The notes: generated from the sequence alone by a model not told the origin. A stretch of DNA of 64,000 nt from Gymnorhina tibicen (GCA_013399875.1 VXAZ01006886.1:1810107-1874106); one strand, 5' to 3'; positions 50,101 through 64,000 are shown, numbered from the stretch's first letter. Made by a program: numbers and translations.

Positions 50101-53100
50101 GTAAGCATTGGCATGTTCTGGAAAGTTTCAGCAAATGTTGAAAAAAGTCCAACAAGCACAAACCCCACAAAAGCACAAACATAAAAATCAGTTTGCCAAC
50201 TGCAAAAATTCTGGCTCCTTTCCTCTCCCCTTATTTACCACAGCCTCATTAAGCACATGAATTGGATGACTCCAAGAGCACTTTTTCTGTAGGGCAGTCT
50301 GGCACAAATTTGCAACTTGTTCCAAGAACTCCCAATGAACCTCTATCAGAAATAAATAATTCTATTGAATAAGCAAACAGAAAGTTACCAAGAAATAACT
50401 GTACATGTGACAAGAGAGTTGTTGCAACCTATTTGCTTGTCAGAAGATGGAGTACCTTTTTTGGTGCTGAAAATTAAAATAGTTACTTCTCATTTTCCTC
50501 TTTACCTCTGTGTGAAGTGATGATTACGAGAGGACTGTGGCTAAAGGGAGTACTTTGGTAAATGTAGAGAATGCTGTGGTATGCTTAGGAATGAATAAAA
50601 AAGGTTTTCAGAACTTCAGTTCCTTTCAGATTCTCTGTCATCTGCTAACAAATAGATATCCCGGCTTGGTCGGTTTTGAGAGTGTCCCCCTTCTTCTTTC
50701 TCTTGCTCTGCTTATTGCTCCTTCTAACTCCCATCTAGAGGCACTTCCTGTCTGGCTCAAGGCCCCTCTTTACCATCTTCTGCATTGTCTGCAAAACACT
50801 TGTGTGTTTGTCCTGTACTAGAGAGGTGCTGACAGTACATGCACAGTAAAGAGAAGAGCTGTAAAATCATACTAGATGTAAATGGTGCAAGAAATGAAGA
50901 CAAGGTGTAATGACTTATTTGAGTTATGTTCCACAGAAAGAGTGAACATTCTTTAATAAATATATTTTTCTAGTTATTCTCAGCTTGTACCTTTCCTTAC
51001 TCCATAGAGAAGTGATGTATTGAGCCTTGCTTTAAAGGTAAAATAGGAACTGAAGGCGTTGAACTGCCTGTGTTCAATTTAATATTTCTAAATGCAGATG
51101 TAGTGAATCAAACAGCTGCTGTCTAGAGAGCCATGATGTTTTATACTACCTTTTGGGCCTTTATCTTACACAGAAAGAATAGTTCTTTTCTAAAATAATA
51201 AATGAGCAACTGCTGCAGTGCACAGAATGAGTAAACATCCATGCATTTAACTATGTAAGAAATTGTGTTCTTGTCTTATACAACCGTGTTAATGTTATAC
51301 ACTTTACAGAGAATGGAGATAGAATGATAGAGTTATTATTGTGCTTAAAAGTGAAAAGGTAAAATAATTTATTCAGTGGAAAGGAAGGGCAAAGCTAATA
51401 CTCCAGAAATATCAAAGATATTGTTTTTAATAAGAAATATGTTCAAAAAATATCAGCAATCTAAAGACCAGATCACAAATAATGGGTCTATACTCATGTA
51501 TCTTCAGGTTCTTTAATTTTCATAAATACATATATTTAGACAGTATTTATGGTTTTGGGTTGGGTTGTTCTGGTTTGGTTTTTTTTTTTCTTTATATCAA
51601 GGCATCTCTCCTGTCTTAACATCAACTTCACTGGCCTGTAAAAGAAATTCAGTCAGTACTATGGACAGATTCCATTGCGAGTCATTTGAAATAGGGAAAG
51701 ATCCTAAACCCAAGAAGAGACAAAGTTGTGACTCTTCCTAGAGACATTTTAGTATTCCAAAGAGGAGGATGACAGTGTTTTAGCTGTTCAGCTGAAATGG
51801 GTTTAGTTGTAGCTGAAGAGGTTAGCTGTGCTTTGCATCCCATTGTCCTTACAGGTTTGGCTGGATGAGTGGATTCACCTGGTACCAGTCGCAGTGTTCA
51901 AAATCAACTGCAATGCTGGGGTGAAACTTCATTTCAACACAGGGTTCCTGTTGTGAAGTGCAATCATCTTTTTTATTATACTTTGAAACTCATTTTATAT
52001 TGTTTTTTTGTTTGGCTGGTTGGCCATTCTTGTCTGTTACCTGCAGTTTAGAGAACCTGAGACAGAAGAGAACAACCTAAATAGCCCTGGCAGCAAATGA
52101 AATTACAGCCTACTGAAAAGGTCAAAGCAGTGCTGCTCACAATGGTAATCTACAGAATACATAAGGCATTCCATTTCAAATACATCATTTCTCTGTCAGA
52201 AATTGCAAAAGAGCACAGCAAATGACAAGAAATGAATCCATAACTGTTGGAATGAAGTTGGGAAGAATTTAGACTTAACATGTTCCAGATAAAAAATAGC
52301 CATTTGTACATCATTCTCAGCAGTTGCACTTGAATTACAGGGAGAGCTGGTTCCTCACCTGGATATTGCTCTTCTCTTCAGTGTAACAGCCTTTCTCCCA
52401 TTTTGCAGAGAATATCGGGGTAATCACAGAATATGTGTGCAGCAAGGGTATTTTAAAAAATGTAAATTGTTCCAGAAATGTAGGTAGCATTCACAGTGGA
52501 ACTTGATCAGTCGGGACAAATGGGAAACTGTTTGTTGCTGCAAAGAAAAGAGGACAACCTGGTCTCTGCTGCCAGGGCCAGTGGATGGAAGCAGATCCCA
52601 CTGACCAGGCTGTGATGGTGACTGATCCTGTCATTTCAGTGGGCGCTCTGTCCCATGTGACATTTGGTGTTCGTGTTATTTTCCTTTGCAGCTCTTATTT
52701 CCCTGGCTGGTGGAAACATATGAGGTGTAAAATGTCATTTGCTTTTGGGGATACTTAGCTGCTACAAAGAGGAAGCAATCAGGTCAGGGAAATAGCATGA
52801 GCCAACCTGTCATAGGGAGAGAGACAAGAAGCAATGGTGAGTGGTGCTGTCACAAGCCATGATGCTTTTACAGTAGGCAGAATTTCCTGAGACAGTGAAC
52901 TGAAAGATGTTGGCCAGTAGGGATTACTAACTTTTAAAATATGTAGTGAGAACTCTGTGCAAGGCAAACTCTCCCTCCAGTGCTGTGGAAGGCAGGAGGA
53001 CAGAGTGCTTCAAGCAGGAGTAATTGGCAATCCCTGGTGCTTAAAATGAAGTGGTGCCTTTGAAGCCAAGCACACCGAAGAATATCTTTGCATTTAATTC

Positions 53101-55006
53101 ATCTCATCAGTCTTGACTGCAGTTGTCAAAATTTTGCTGTCAATGGGAATATGATTTTCAGTTTACTTAATAGTGATGGAAAGAAGGCAATGATAGGTTC
53201 TGTTTTGTCCTCCTTGTTGTTTGCTGATATCCTTATTCAGGAAGCAATTCCTTCCGTGGGGCACAGGCTTGTGCGGAGGGAGTTAAAGTGTCCTGGTGTT
53301 GCTTGTCCTCAGTGTGTGATGGGGCAATGCTGGACACATTCAGCACCCAAAGAACTGACTTTTAAAGCAGGCACAGGAGTTTATAGGTTATGGCAGCTGC
53401 TAGGCCACAATGCCTTCCTCAGGGAAACACTTCTAGGTTGTTTCTTTTCCTAATAAAAGCTTCCTCTTTATCTGTTCTGCATTAAAACTTCAAGACTGCT
53501 GGAAAGCCAAACCCTTTCTGCTAAGGGATTTCTAGTTTAATCCCTGTCTTTACACAATGTGTGTGCATTTATTAACTTGTGACATAACTTTTATATCCAA
53601 ATGATTTGTGCCTGAGCTCGCTCTGTGATTTACTGTTTGATTTTGGCTTCCAAATACTGTTTCTTGGAGTTACAGCTGAATGGCATAACTTCCAAAGATG
53701 CACTCTGCATAGCAATCCACATTGGTTTTGTTTTGCTTTTCAGTGTCAAAAGTGGTTTACAGAGATGTAATTTTAGATGTAGGTGACTTCGTCAAACTTG
53801 CATTGCTTTTGCTTCTGGGTAAAGTCTCCTTGTCCATTCTGCAATTACTCAACCACAGAGGAGGAACCGACCCCATACTTTTGTATTAAACTGAGCGCAG
53901 AAGGATCACAATCCAGTTGAAGTTGTTCAAGGCATCTCCTATTTCATTCAGTTTGACTTCTTGCTAAAAGTAATGACAATATGTGCACAACACTGTTAAT
54001 TTTCAGATACTTATTTTACTTAAAAATAACTTCAGTTTATCACTTTAAAAAAATAGAAAGAATAATGTTTCTCCAATCAATATTTGGGGGTTACGTGTGC
54101 TTATTAGCCTTTAAATAATTTTTCCTAATTAAGAACGGGACAGTGCATAATGCTGTTGCAGACTTTTTTGTAGGAGAGGAATATGATAAGGAGCTGTGGT
54201 TTCAGGGCCCTTGAAAATAGGGGAGTTCTCATGGCTTAATTCCTAAAAAAGGAATATGCAGTAAAGTTCATGGACTTTATTGCCTCTAAAGAGAAGAATC
54301 TTAAAAGACAGACATTCAGTGCTGCTCCTTGAGAAAGAAGATATTGATCCTGGAGATATTTCCATTATCTCTTCATTGTCATGAAAAATTACCAGGTCTG
54401 CATGGCCACTATCAGTTCCAGCTTGCTATATAATAAATATCCCCCTTGGAACAGTTGAATTTACTCCAGCAGGAAGTGTGGAGAGTGACCTGGAGAGCAT
54501 CTCTTGGGCTGCCCCTCTGCCTGTGGGCAGCTGCACCCAGTAAATCCCTGACTGACTCTTGTCTAACTTCCTATAAAAACCCATAGCAAAGGAGATGTAG
54601 CAGTCAAGTCCAGTGGCTCAGCTGGGAGGTTTTTCTGGGATCTGACCTAAAGGCTCTTTCCTCCATAAACCCATTCCATGCTGTCCCTTCCCCTGTGGAT
54701 ACAGAAGAACAATTTCTTACCCATGTTCCTGCAGTAGCTTTCAAACAGGTGGTACCTCCCCTGTAATTTTTCTTTCCTTAAGCCTGAAAAACCTCAAATT
54801 TGTGATATGGACTAAAGAAGTGTTGCTACTTCCTTAGAAATATCTTTAAAAGTTAAAGTACAGAGTAATTAAACTACTGTAAGCAGGCAGATCTGGAAAG
54901 ATGAAGTCATTTACAGGAGAAAATGAAACTTGTATTGGCAAATAGTACAGTAACACTAAGCAAGTGCTTAAGCTAAGGAATAATTCTATACAAACTTTCC
55001 AAGAGT
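47175..55006. other. Non-coding DNA
   Basis: No gene or transposable element recognised. The part at 47180-47440 is GC-richer with a CCACCACCACCA run. A 148-codon minus-strand frame there runs into the LTR and is not credible as a gene. GC-richer pockets at about 49630-49830, 52540-52650 and 53250-53400 hold open frames up to 121 codons (53088-53453) without family resemblance. Confidence 0.55.
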
Positions 55007-55290
55007 ATGTTGAGGCTGGAAATCAGAACATGGGTTTTTAGTCATCACACAAACGAGGTTCTAGTACAGCCTTTTAGTATGGAGAAAAAAGCCCAACTAA
55101 TTTTTAGGAGGAGCTTGATCAGTTTAAGAAAGAGATTGCATGATGTAATTATTTGTGAGGGTAGAGAGAACTTAATAGTCTGGGCGATCTCTTCCAAATC
55201 TTCTGTTTCAGCTGAAGTACTTTGTTCAAAAGTCTCCTTAGCCCCCATGTCTCTTGGAAAAATGGAGTATCTTATCCTGGGATCCAGAAT
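55007..55290 (+). mobile_element. Possible old CR1-like LINE 3' remnant
   Basis: The order of GAGGCTGGAAATCAGAAC, GGAGCTTGATCAGTTTAAG, TGCATGATG, GGCGATCTCTTCCAAATC resembles the layout of CR1 3' UTRs (a 'gatttaa...gatg...gatct cttccaa' pattern). No octamer tail is visible and identity would be low. It could equally be unique sequence. The overlapping 95-codon open frame is probably derived from this. Confidence 0.25.
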
Positions 55291-58200
55291 ATAAATTGAA
55301 AGATTTAGCAGCGAATAATTTCGTTCTTACTTCTCACTTGGTCAAAACTTTCACTTACATCAGAGGGAGTTGTGCTGAGTGAGAGTATCTGTATGTGTTT
55401 CCACATAATAAGTTCATGCCCCACTGTGACTGAATTTTCACTGTACACAAAAGTAAATTAGAAATTGGTTTTGGGGAGATGAAAAGAATGTCAGATGCAA
55501 GTGCTTTATTAATGCAAGCAGCAGTCATGTCCTTAAAGTGTGTTGTGCTGGGAAATTTTCTCCAGTGATATAGGTTTGCTGTTTTATTGGGAAGCCAAAA
55601 TTTTCAATAGCAGTGTTGGTAGTGATCCATAAGGCTCATGAGAAAAACTTCAGCAATAAGCATTCTCCTAAATGCATGAGCACAATTTGTATTTTAGAGG
55701 CTGTGCTTATCAAGGCATTATTACTTTTATTCTAATTTGTTTTAGCTCATGCTTTCGTTTTTGGAAGTTTTTTTTAAAATTTTGTTGTTGTTAAGAAAAG
55801 GAAAATTTAAATAACTGCTGTCCTATGCGTTGTACTTTAAATTTCTTGTTTCAACCAAGGACTGAAATCAAAATGAATCTTTCTGGATTTATATCATATC
55901 AGAATACTAAAGAATCAATTGAAAGTAGGTCAACTCTGAAAGCTGGAAAACTTTCCACACATAATTTGGACAGAAATGTTATTAAAATTCAAAACTGTCC
56001 TGAGAAAATGTTTGTAATAAAATTTTCTTCAAATCCTTTCTCTAGGATTGGGTTTTAAATGCCATAACATGAAAGGGACAGATGCAAGTATTGCAACTCA
56101 AGCCTATCAACAAGATAAAAATAAAGTTGTCTGCTTTTGTGAAGATTTAGGTTATTTTGACTACTTCCCCATAGCATTCATCTGTATGCACAAGAGAGGT
56201 TCTTCTAGAGTCACCTAGGGGACCTATATTTCAAAATTTGTCCCAGTATGTCACCATGAAGAAGCATATGATGAACTTTTAAAATACTTCATATTGCAGT
56301 AAATGTAATACTAAGCAGAGATCATTTATACATTATGTATGGTAATGCCTCAGGAATATCATTCTGGAAGAAAGTCAGAAAGGAGTGCAGGAGAATACTA
56401 AAAAATCTTTTCAGATTAAATTCAACTTTATCACTTGCGGGAGACACCTCCTACTGAGGTGAGCAATCTCATCACATCATTACATTTCTATTTCTGCCAT
56501 TCCCTCAGCCAAGTGCTCATGTGGTTGGATTAAGCCGTCTCCTCCTCTTCTATATTTATGTGTTAAACCTTTGGTCATATTTTTTGAGAGAGAGCTACAG
56601 ATGAGTCTGTGTGTGTGGGGGGGCAGTTGATTCTGTGAGATCTGAGACTATTTTCTCTCTTTCTGTCTGTAGCCCTACGAGCAGGACAACATGGGGAGCT
56701 GTCACACACTTCACTTGAATTTAACTTTCTGCAGAGTTCTGAAAGTTTCACTCTTCTCCTTTAGTTGACTCCTACCTTCAGAACTTGTCAATTCAGATAT
56801 TTCTGAAAGGAAAAAAAGTCACGAAGGTGAATTGTTTGATTATTGTTAAGATTGCTACTTATCAATCTTACCATCTGGTAAGCTTTCATCTCTCCTACAG
56901 AACACAAGCCCATAAAAGCAAGGAAAGGAAAGAACATAATCTATTGTTTCTTGCCTATATAAACCAATGTTAAACTATGTCTCCCTGTCTTCAGATGCTC
57001 AAACAGTAATGAGCAAAATAATTAAACTACATCAGGATACATAAGGAAAAGGGGATGGTCGAGAACCCGTTCAAATCCATACCAGGAAAAGTGAATAAAC
57101 CAGGTTTTTATTAATTCATATACTTGTGGATTTTTATTTAAAGGTGATCACTACATGTTATTCATCTGTATACTGCCACCTCTCTCTTTTTAGCAACTAA
57201 TTTCTGTCTACATTTCAAGACTGCTTAAAGGAGTAGCAGTAGTGTCAGTTAAAAAGCAGCAGTGATATGAAATGTCCATTTATTGAAATTTAGTGCTAAA
57301 TCTTTTTTTTGTTATTAACACGTTTGGTATTCTTAACTTTGCCTCACTTCAAGTTCAGATGTGTGGGCTCATTCTAGAAACAGCCTAATGGGTAGAAATT
57401 GTGATCAACCATTATTGATTTTCTCCTGTTTAATAAAAGGGAAACCAGGCTCATTTAAATGATTTCATTAGAGGAAGACTCAGTGTGAGTCATTCTGCTC
57501 TCTTCACTCAGTACTGACAGCTCTCTACTACACAGAGGCTCAATTTCCTCAGAACTCTGCCAGCCAGCACCTCTTCTGCTTAGAAAAGAGGAGAGTCCAG
57601 GCAGCTGATAAGCTGAGGGAGCTTAGATTGCAGCACCCAAGGAGGATGGAGAGCTGAGAGAGTTCAGCTTCATCAAATAAAGAAAAGGAAGGTGAAACAG
57701 GTTTTGCAGTCAAGGGAGAACCTCTGCTTTTCTACCTTTCCCCCTACATTGCTAACTCTGGATCGACTTTTAATTTTCTCAGTATTCCTATTTCTTGCTG
57801 TTTATGAACTCATGTCAGTCAGTATATGAAGAATAGTGAATTTCTATCTCTCATTTGTTTCACCCCTTTTACCTATCTGAATTTGAGAAACCCACCATAG
57901 AGGAACAGATTATTTTCATGTTATTTTTCATTTCTAATGTACTGAAAAGGTATTTCCTCAGTGCTGGTTCAGGCGAGGCAAATCTGCCAGACTTGCTGTG
58001 ATTTCAGGTGAATTTTATGCAGCCAGTGCATTTCTATATGCAGAGGCCATCCCAATCTAAAGGTATTGCATTACCTAGGGAGGGTTACAGAACACAATTT
58101 CATAACTGAGGTACAGACTGTTCCACAGTAATACATGATTTCCCCTTTGAGGCAGTATAAAGCCTCCTCTTTTAGCCATGGAATGACAGCAGTGGTGACT

Positions 58201-61200
58201 CTTTGCTTAATTCCCTTGATATGGGTAAGTGCAAGGAGTCCAGGGATGAAGAGGCAACAGCAGCATCTCTTGGAGCTGATGCAGTGCTTTGGAAAGTGTG
58301 CACAGCATCAGGGCGTACCCCTGGGAATGGCAGGGCACTCCAAAATCCATGGTGGCCATCACAATTGTCATATAATGCACATTTTAATATCCCCTTAATT
58401 ACACTCAATTCAGTGGCTATTTAATTAACTATTAACTAATTAACTATTTGCTTGAGAGATATCATAATGCTTCTGCAAATGGAGTAAATAGGTGATATGG
58501 GAGCTCTTGAAAGTGCATCTTAGGGGTTTTATACATAAATATACCTTATAGGTATATACACATATATAATCAGGAAGGAGATGTGTATGCAGAATTCTCT
58601 AGGAAATGTTTGTGGTTCTGAACTCTGACCTATAAATTGCTGGAAGGAATGGTTGAGACTAAAGAGTTCCCCAGCCATTTTCCTTTAAATGCTAAGGAGG
58701 ACACTGCCACCTTTTTCTTAATGCTCGAGTACAGAAGCAAATGTTTGCATGAGGAAACAGATATTGGCTTCTGAAGTGGAAAATGATTTCAATGTGTTTT
58801 GAATAAAGTATTTCACTGTACCTAAGAAAAGTCTCCATTCTTTTCCCCAGCTTGTTTTGCAGAAATATTCTCTTTAATATTCAGTGAAAAGTCAATTATT
58901 TCAGCAGGGATTTTCATAGTCCTTGTTTTCAAAAGATTGCATTGTGCTCTCAAAATTACTTGACTACCACTGCTGTGGATAAATTACTGCATAGGAAGTT
59001 GTGCAGAAAAAACCTGAAGCGTTCATAAACCAGAGCACAATCAAATTTATGTGACTAATACAACAATTTTGTTTTGAACTTTCTTCCAGTATTTTTAATC
59101 CCGGATGGTAACTTTCTAATGTAAACAATATCACCTGGTGGAATGTTTTCACAAGGTTGAATTTGCACGCAGTTTAAGAAAAATCAATATTTGTTAATAG
59201 AAGCTATTGTTTGTTTGTCCTTCAGTCAGCTAAACCACCAGCATGGAGCTGGATAAAAGCTTAAAGAGATAAAGAGATGGAAGGAAATGAACACAACAGT
59301 ATGAAGAAATAAACACAGAAAAATTTAAAATAACTCTATTAGTAATGCAAGGCGCAGAGAATTGGGGTTTTCTTTGATTCACTGCTAAAGCTCTGAAGCA
59401 GCAGTAAAATGGGAGAGCAGCTGGGACACTGCTGTGCTGAAACTGGATTTGAGAGTGGTGTCCCTTTCATCTTCCTTCCAGGATGTGAGGTGTCAGCTGT
59501 TACTGAAAGCATTTCTTGTTCCCTGAGTCACTGGGACAAGTCACCTCCCAGTTTAACTTCTGTGGTTTATGCCCTGCTTTTAATTTCCTACTGCTGCTCT
59601 ACAGTCAAGGCCTAGAATGCTCTTCAGCAGAGCTGATCTGGATTTTGCCAAAAAGACTGCACTACTGTCAGAGATTCATTTTGACTGTTGTCTTTTAGAA
59701 GTCCAGCACTACAATTTCCTTGAATTTTTTTGTCATCATATTGATTTTAAAATATTTTAGGATGTTTTCAAAATCAAAATAGTCAATGTGTTGGAGAATA
59801 GCATTTATAGGGTCATCGTTTCAATGTGTCTGGAGCAATGAAATTGTCTGGAACAAAATGTTTGTCAAGGGCATGAGTTAAATCAGCTGCACACTGCTCT
59901 CCGCTTGGGAGTCCTCTGGCTCCAGCCATTGCTTGGGCATTTTGCCTGTCCTTTCCCTACTCTGCTCCTTCAGGTCTTTGCCACCCTATTGTCCCATATC
60001 CTCCTCTCAGTTTTAGCTTTCTGAACCCTGCAGCTTCAGTCATTTACACATTTAAGCCTCAACCTGGTCTATAGTGCGTATTGGGTGCTAAACATTTTTG
60101 AATTGTCTATTCCTATTTAATTTGCTTAAAATAATAAGGTTAGAGGATGCGCTGTCAATGAGTTTCTTCTCTCACTATTATTTACTATTTGCACTATGGC
60201 TGGTGTTGGAAATCAATGGATACAATCAGGCAGTAGGTGAAGCTGTAGTATCTCATTAGCTGCTCTGTATTAATTGCAGGTGTAGGTACTACTTCTCTGC
60301 TGTCCTCAGTGATTGTCAAATTAGTGCTGGACAACAAATGAGTCCTCCTGGGAGGTGTAAATTTGCTTACATTCTTTGTAGGTTGTAGGAAACCAAATAA
60401 ACTTATATGTGTCCCATTTTACCTCACCATTATCTCTACTTGCGTACTGTGTACATAAGTACACAGTATCTGCTTAAAAAATTCATTTCATAAAAATTTC
60501 TGTGCATCCAAGAATTCAGGGCTGTTTTCTTGCTTTATCTCTGTCAATATCATTGTGGTGCATTTGTAGCCTGTATGCTAACTCGGTGTTGTAGTTAATT
60601 TTAATTTTGAAAAGAACATTCTTTACTGAAATACCAAAGTTTCACTGCAGTAGCGCCAATGAAAGGCCTTTCAAGCTGTCCTGAGGAGAGAAAATGGGAA
60701 ATGAAAAAAAGCTATAGACTTCGGCATTATCTTTAGTTCACTGACAAGGAATTCTTTAATGTTGAGTTGTGGTCATAAATGGGATGTGAAAGATGCTTAA
60801 TGAATAAAAGATACATAAATATTCAGTTGAATTTGGATGGTAAGTTTTTTAAACATCAATACGTGCTTTGCATTTTATTTAGAGCTGACTATTGTACAGT
60901 GATTATAATACAGCTCTGATATCACATTAGATATAAAGTCCAGTAGCAAATGTGGAATGAAAGAAAAAGTAATCTTTAATCAAAGCTTAAAGTTCAGACA
61001 AAATATCAATTGGAAGTGATAATTTTTTAAACTTATATAAGAAATAGTAGGTTTTCTTCTAAATTGTTAACAAAGAAATCTAAACTTCAGTAAACAGGAT
61101 GGAAGATTTTGACGGAGGGTTAGCAACTCTGCTATAATTAACCAAAATGTTGCCACATTTGGAGGTGCATTTCCCCAGAACAGAGCACTGCAGTGTATTT

Positions 61201-64000
61201 TCATGGCAGCACAGTGCCATGGAGAGCTGTACAGTGGCTCCTGGCAGAACCTCGTCAGCGTGGCGCTGCAGCTGAAGCCAGAACTGCCTGGTGGGTTTCT
61301 GCTGTTGCTATAATTTCATTACAGCTACATAGGGAACCTCCTTCCTGTGTACAAGGCAATATTGCAGGCATGCCTTGGAGCAGAGAGCTTTTTCCAAAGA
61401 GTTCAGGGGGTCTGACAGCACAGCAAAGCTCCTGGTGGATTTTCAGAAGAGCTGAACTTATTTATGTAAGCAGTAAGGTTTTTCCATAAAACCTCAACTT
61501 TAACTATGGCTTAAGTGAAAAAAACCCCTACCCCACATTAGCAGCAGTAGGGTAGAGAGGCACTTGTGTGCTCTGAGAGCTTTCTCATGCAGGATAAATA
61601 AGTGAACTAGATCATTTCCACAGGATCATATGTGACTAAAAAGATAATGTTTCTTAAATGGAGCTGCTTTTAAGTCTCTGTGATACAAGTACACAAAATT
61701 AAGCACTTTGAGATAGTCTGAGTTAAGTGGATGAAAAAAAAGGAGAAGCTCCATGTGAGAGGTGCTTTGGTGACTGAGAAGAAAGGCCCTGGCCTCAAGG
61801 CCATGCAAATTTCTGTGGTCACTCAAGACAGAGAGTGGTAAATGATGGAACTGCCCAAGCAGAGAAATGTGCCTTTTAGATGTGAACCTGAGAGAAATAT
61901 GCAATATGTATTTTTAATGACACTCAACGGGCAAAGAGTTTAAAAAGCCAAATAAGCCAGCTTCTGGAAGAAAATGGTAACAGAAATTCTTAGACTAGAG
62001 GAAATTACATTATTAGATTTGATTATCAAGCTTCTTTACTTTTACCGTTGTGTGTGAGTCGCAGCAAAGATTTTTGTTCATCTCTTCACACTTCTGCTTG
62101 TTCTTAGTGGCCAACAGGTCACCAAAACAGCCTCTGTGCAAAGCCAAGGCAGAAGTTGCACAGTATTATACATTCTATTCAGAGTTTTCAGTACAATGTT
62201 CCCCCCGAAATCTCTTTTCAGAACCATCAGATTTGAGTCTTTGCCACAGAGCTTCAGACAGAGTGTGTTATTGCCAAAGACAATTCCAAAAATAAAATTA
62301 GACATATGGTACTTGGTAATAATGAATGAGCATCCAGGATTTCAATTTGGTTTCGGTAAGTGCTCAGGAATCTGGGTGTTTATCTAAAATAGAATTAAGC
62401 AGATGAAAAATGGGTTGGAAATTTTCCTCAGATGAACTGTATTAGAGACTTTTAATCTTTTCTGGGCTTGCTAGGAAGAGTCTTCTTTTATTCTGCAGTC
62501 TTAAATAATTATCAGATAGCCTGTGTTTTGTTTTTCACTCCTTCTGTTGAACTTTGAGCAAGTTACTATTTTACTCTCTGTTCCTCATCTATTTTTAAAT
62601 AGGTAATACGTTGTTTGGTTCATAGGATCATTGTTAAAGATAAACCTCCTAAAATTTCTGATCAGCAAAGTATGACAGTTATGTAGAAGAGCTGGACATT
62701 TATCTCAGATTTCATCTGAGTTCCTGTGAGAATGTTAGTTTTAGTATTACCCTTGGGTTTAAAATTCTAACTTTTCAAAGAATTTGATGTTGGGTAGTGA
62801 AGGGAAAGAAATTGAAAGAAAATAAATGGACCAGCTTCTGCTTAAACTTATGGGATCCTATGGTTTATTCATGACCAGCCCTTATTTAATCTAAATTAGC
62901 TCTTTCATCCCAAAACTTTAGTGAATATCGATGTAGTAATTTTAAAATCTGTTTTGTTACCTTCTTGTACCGTACCCTGTGCTTGATATTGTTGTTTACC
63001 TCAGCAATGCCCATGTGCACTAGCATGTATGCCAAAACAGAATTTAATATTGGATCACAGAGTATGCCTTTACAATAATAAAAGTTATACAATATGTTAC
63101 ATTTTCATGAATGTGAAAACCAAAGTACATTTTGGGAGTGGAAGTAAAGGGAGAGAAAAATCATCAGGTTAGCATCGTTTTAGTCTTTTTCATTATGCAT
63201 GACAGGAATTGTTAATAAATAATAAAACCAAAGCATGTTGAAAGAGTTTTACATTCAGTGGATGCATCAAAGGAACAAACTGAAACAAACTAAAAATTAC
63301 CAACAAACTGGGAGTTAGCAGCTTGTCCACTGCATACAGCAAAGCACAGCTGATGGATGAGCTGATGGAGGCGGAAAAAAAGCCATGAGAGACAGTTGTT
63401 AGAACTCTAACTTGACTTTGGGAACAAAACTGGTGTGAGCAAGTTCACAGTCATAGCACATATTCTGTATTAGACAAGCATCTGGAAAAGCTGATGAAGG
63501 CTAATGGAGGTCATTGGTAGCAATTAAACAAAATAAAAATGAACTTTTACAGTAGTAAGTACGAATATGTGCATGAGTAGAACTCCTACACAGTAATGTG
63601 TTATTTTCCTGGAATAGCAATGCAGAATTAACACATGAGGAGAGCCTGGTGCCTTGCTCTGGAGCTGCACTGCCAGAATCTTGGGGCTGGTGGATGAACA
63701 GTTGTGAAGACTATTTCCTTACCACATTTGTCATGTGAATTTTAGACATGAACTTATAAATCCTGAACAGATACACCAGAGAGTGATTAAAGAGAGAGAA
63801 GTCCTAAATTAAATAGACCTTTGATAGAAGTCCTGCTCTGCAGCCTTTTTCTGATATATGCTGTCATATCCATCTCCCAGTCTACTTCAACTGACTCATA
63901 AACTGCAATTTTGGTTTCAAGGAGTATTTTATGAAATCAGTTGGCTGCTGGTATCAAACTCTTATTTTGATAATTTTAGTATTTTTCTTTAGGAAACTAA
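55291..64000. other. AT-rich non-coding DNA
   Basis: No gene or mobile element recognised. It contains hairpins at 56847-56870 (8-bp arms TAAGATTG/CAATCTTA) and 60445-60468, and a TTAACTA-rich stretch at about 58421-58447. A GC-richer pocket at about 61190-61290 has no recognised content. Short open frames throughout have neither domains nor splice context. Confidence 0.55.
60445..60468. repeat. Perfect 10-bp inverted repeat with 4-nt loop
   Basis: The arms TACTGTGTAC (60445-60454) and GTACACAGTA (60459-60468) flank ATAA. A hairpin of this size is borderline for chance in 64 kb. It could be cruciform-forming, and GTACACAG half-sites resemble nuclear-receptor or sterol-type elements only loosely. 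Confidence 0.75.

Noticed and set aside
53088..53453. 121-codon + strand open frame
   Set aside because: No recognisable domain or splice context, and its length is compatible with chance in a GC-richer pocket.

Overview
The window looks like a gene-poor stretch of bird nuclear DNA. It is AT-rich and CpG-depleted, with only scattered GC-richer pockets, and no long ORF. The interspersed repeats I can recognise are avian: 3' ends of CR1 LINEs (12208-12640, 17318-17372, 33667-33840) and avian ERVL-like LTR sequence (17373-17675 and 46733-47174). The low repeat load and the CR1 plus LTR mix fit a bird, possibly a passerine. The species and chromosome cannot be told from the sequence. I recognise no exon of a known gene, tRNA, rRNA, CRISPR array or prokaryotic feature. 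The window is best read as intergenic DNA or the inside of a very large intron.

Layout. Positions 1-12207 are unique-looking sequence with two perfect hairpins (371-399, 4271-4298) and one weak Ig-like exon candidate (2480-2567). A 433-bp antisense CR1 follows at 12208-12640. At 17280-17675 an A15 tract, a CR1 tail and a truncated antisense LTR lie side by side. Positions 17676-33666 are AT-rich and hold an A/C-rich low-complexity block (19601-19725), a possible conserved regulatory block (22381-22570), a weak exon candidate (26649-26818) and two abutting POU octamer motifs (28463-28478). A sense CR1 tail is at 33667-33840. From 36935 to 38500 come a short GC-rich tandem repeat, a CpG-dense patch with a NotI site, and a cluster of palindromes. 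At 45440-45829 a second CpG-dense patch precedes an ATG ORF with a signal-peptide-like start and a splice-donor match. This is the best candidate for a promoter plus first coding exon. A nearly complete solo LTR with a short target-site duplication lies at 46733-47174. The remainder to 64000 is unique-looking DNA with one doubtful old CR1 remnant (55007-55290) and two hairpins (56847-56870, 60445-60468).

No genes here can be said to work together. Nearly all open frames of 60-150 codons look like chance ORFs in non-coding vertebrate DNA or readings through repeats. I saw no clear sign of a new biological system. The observations most worth checking are the CpG plus signal-peptide locus at 45.4-45.8 kb, the CpG/NotI patch at 37.7-37.9 kb, the palindrome cluster at 38.4-38.5 kb, and the two long perfect hairpins.
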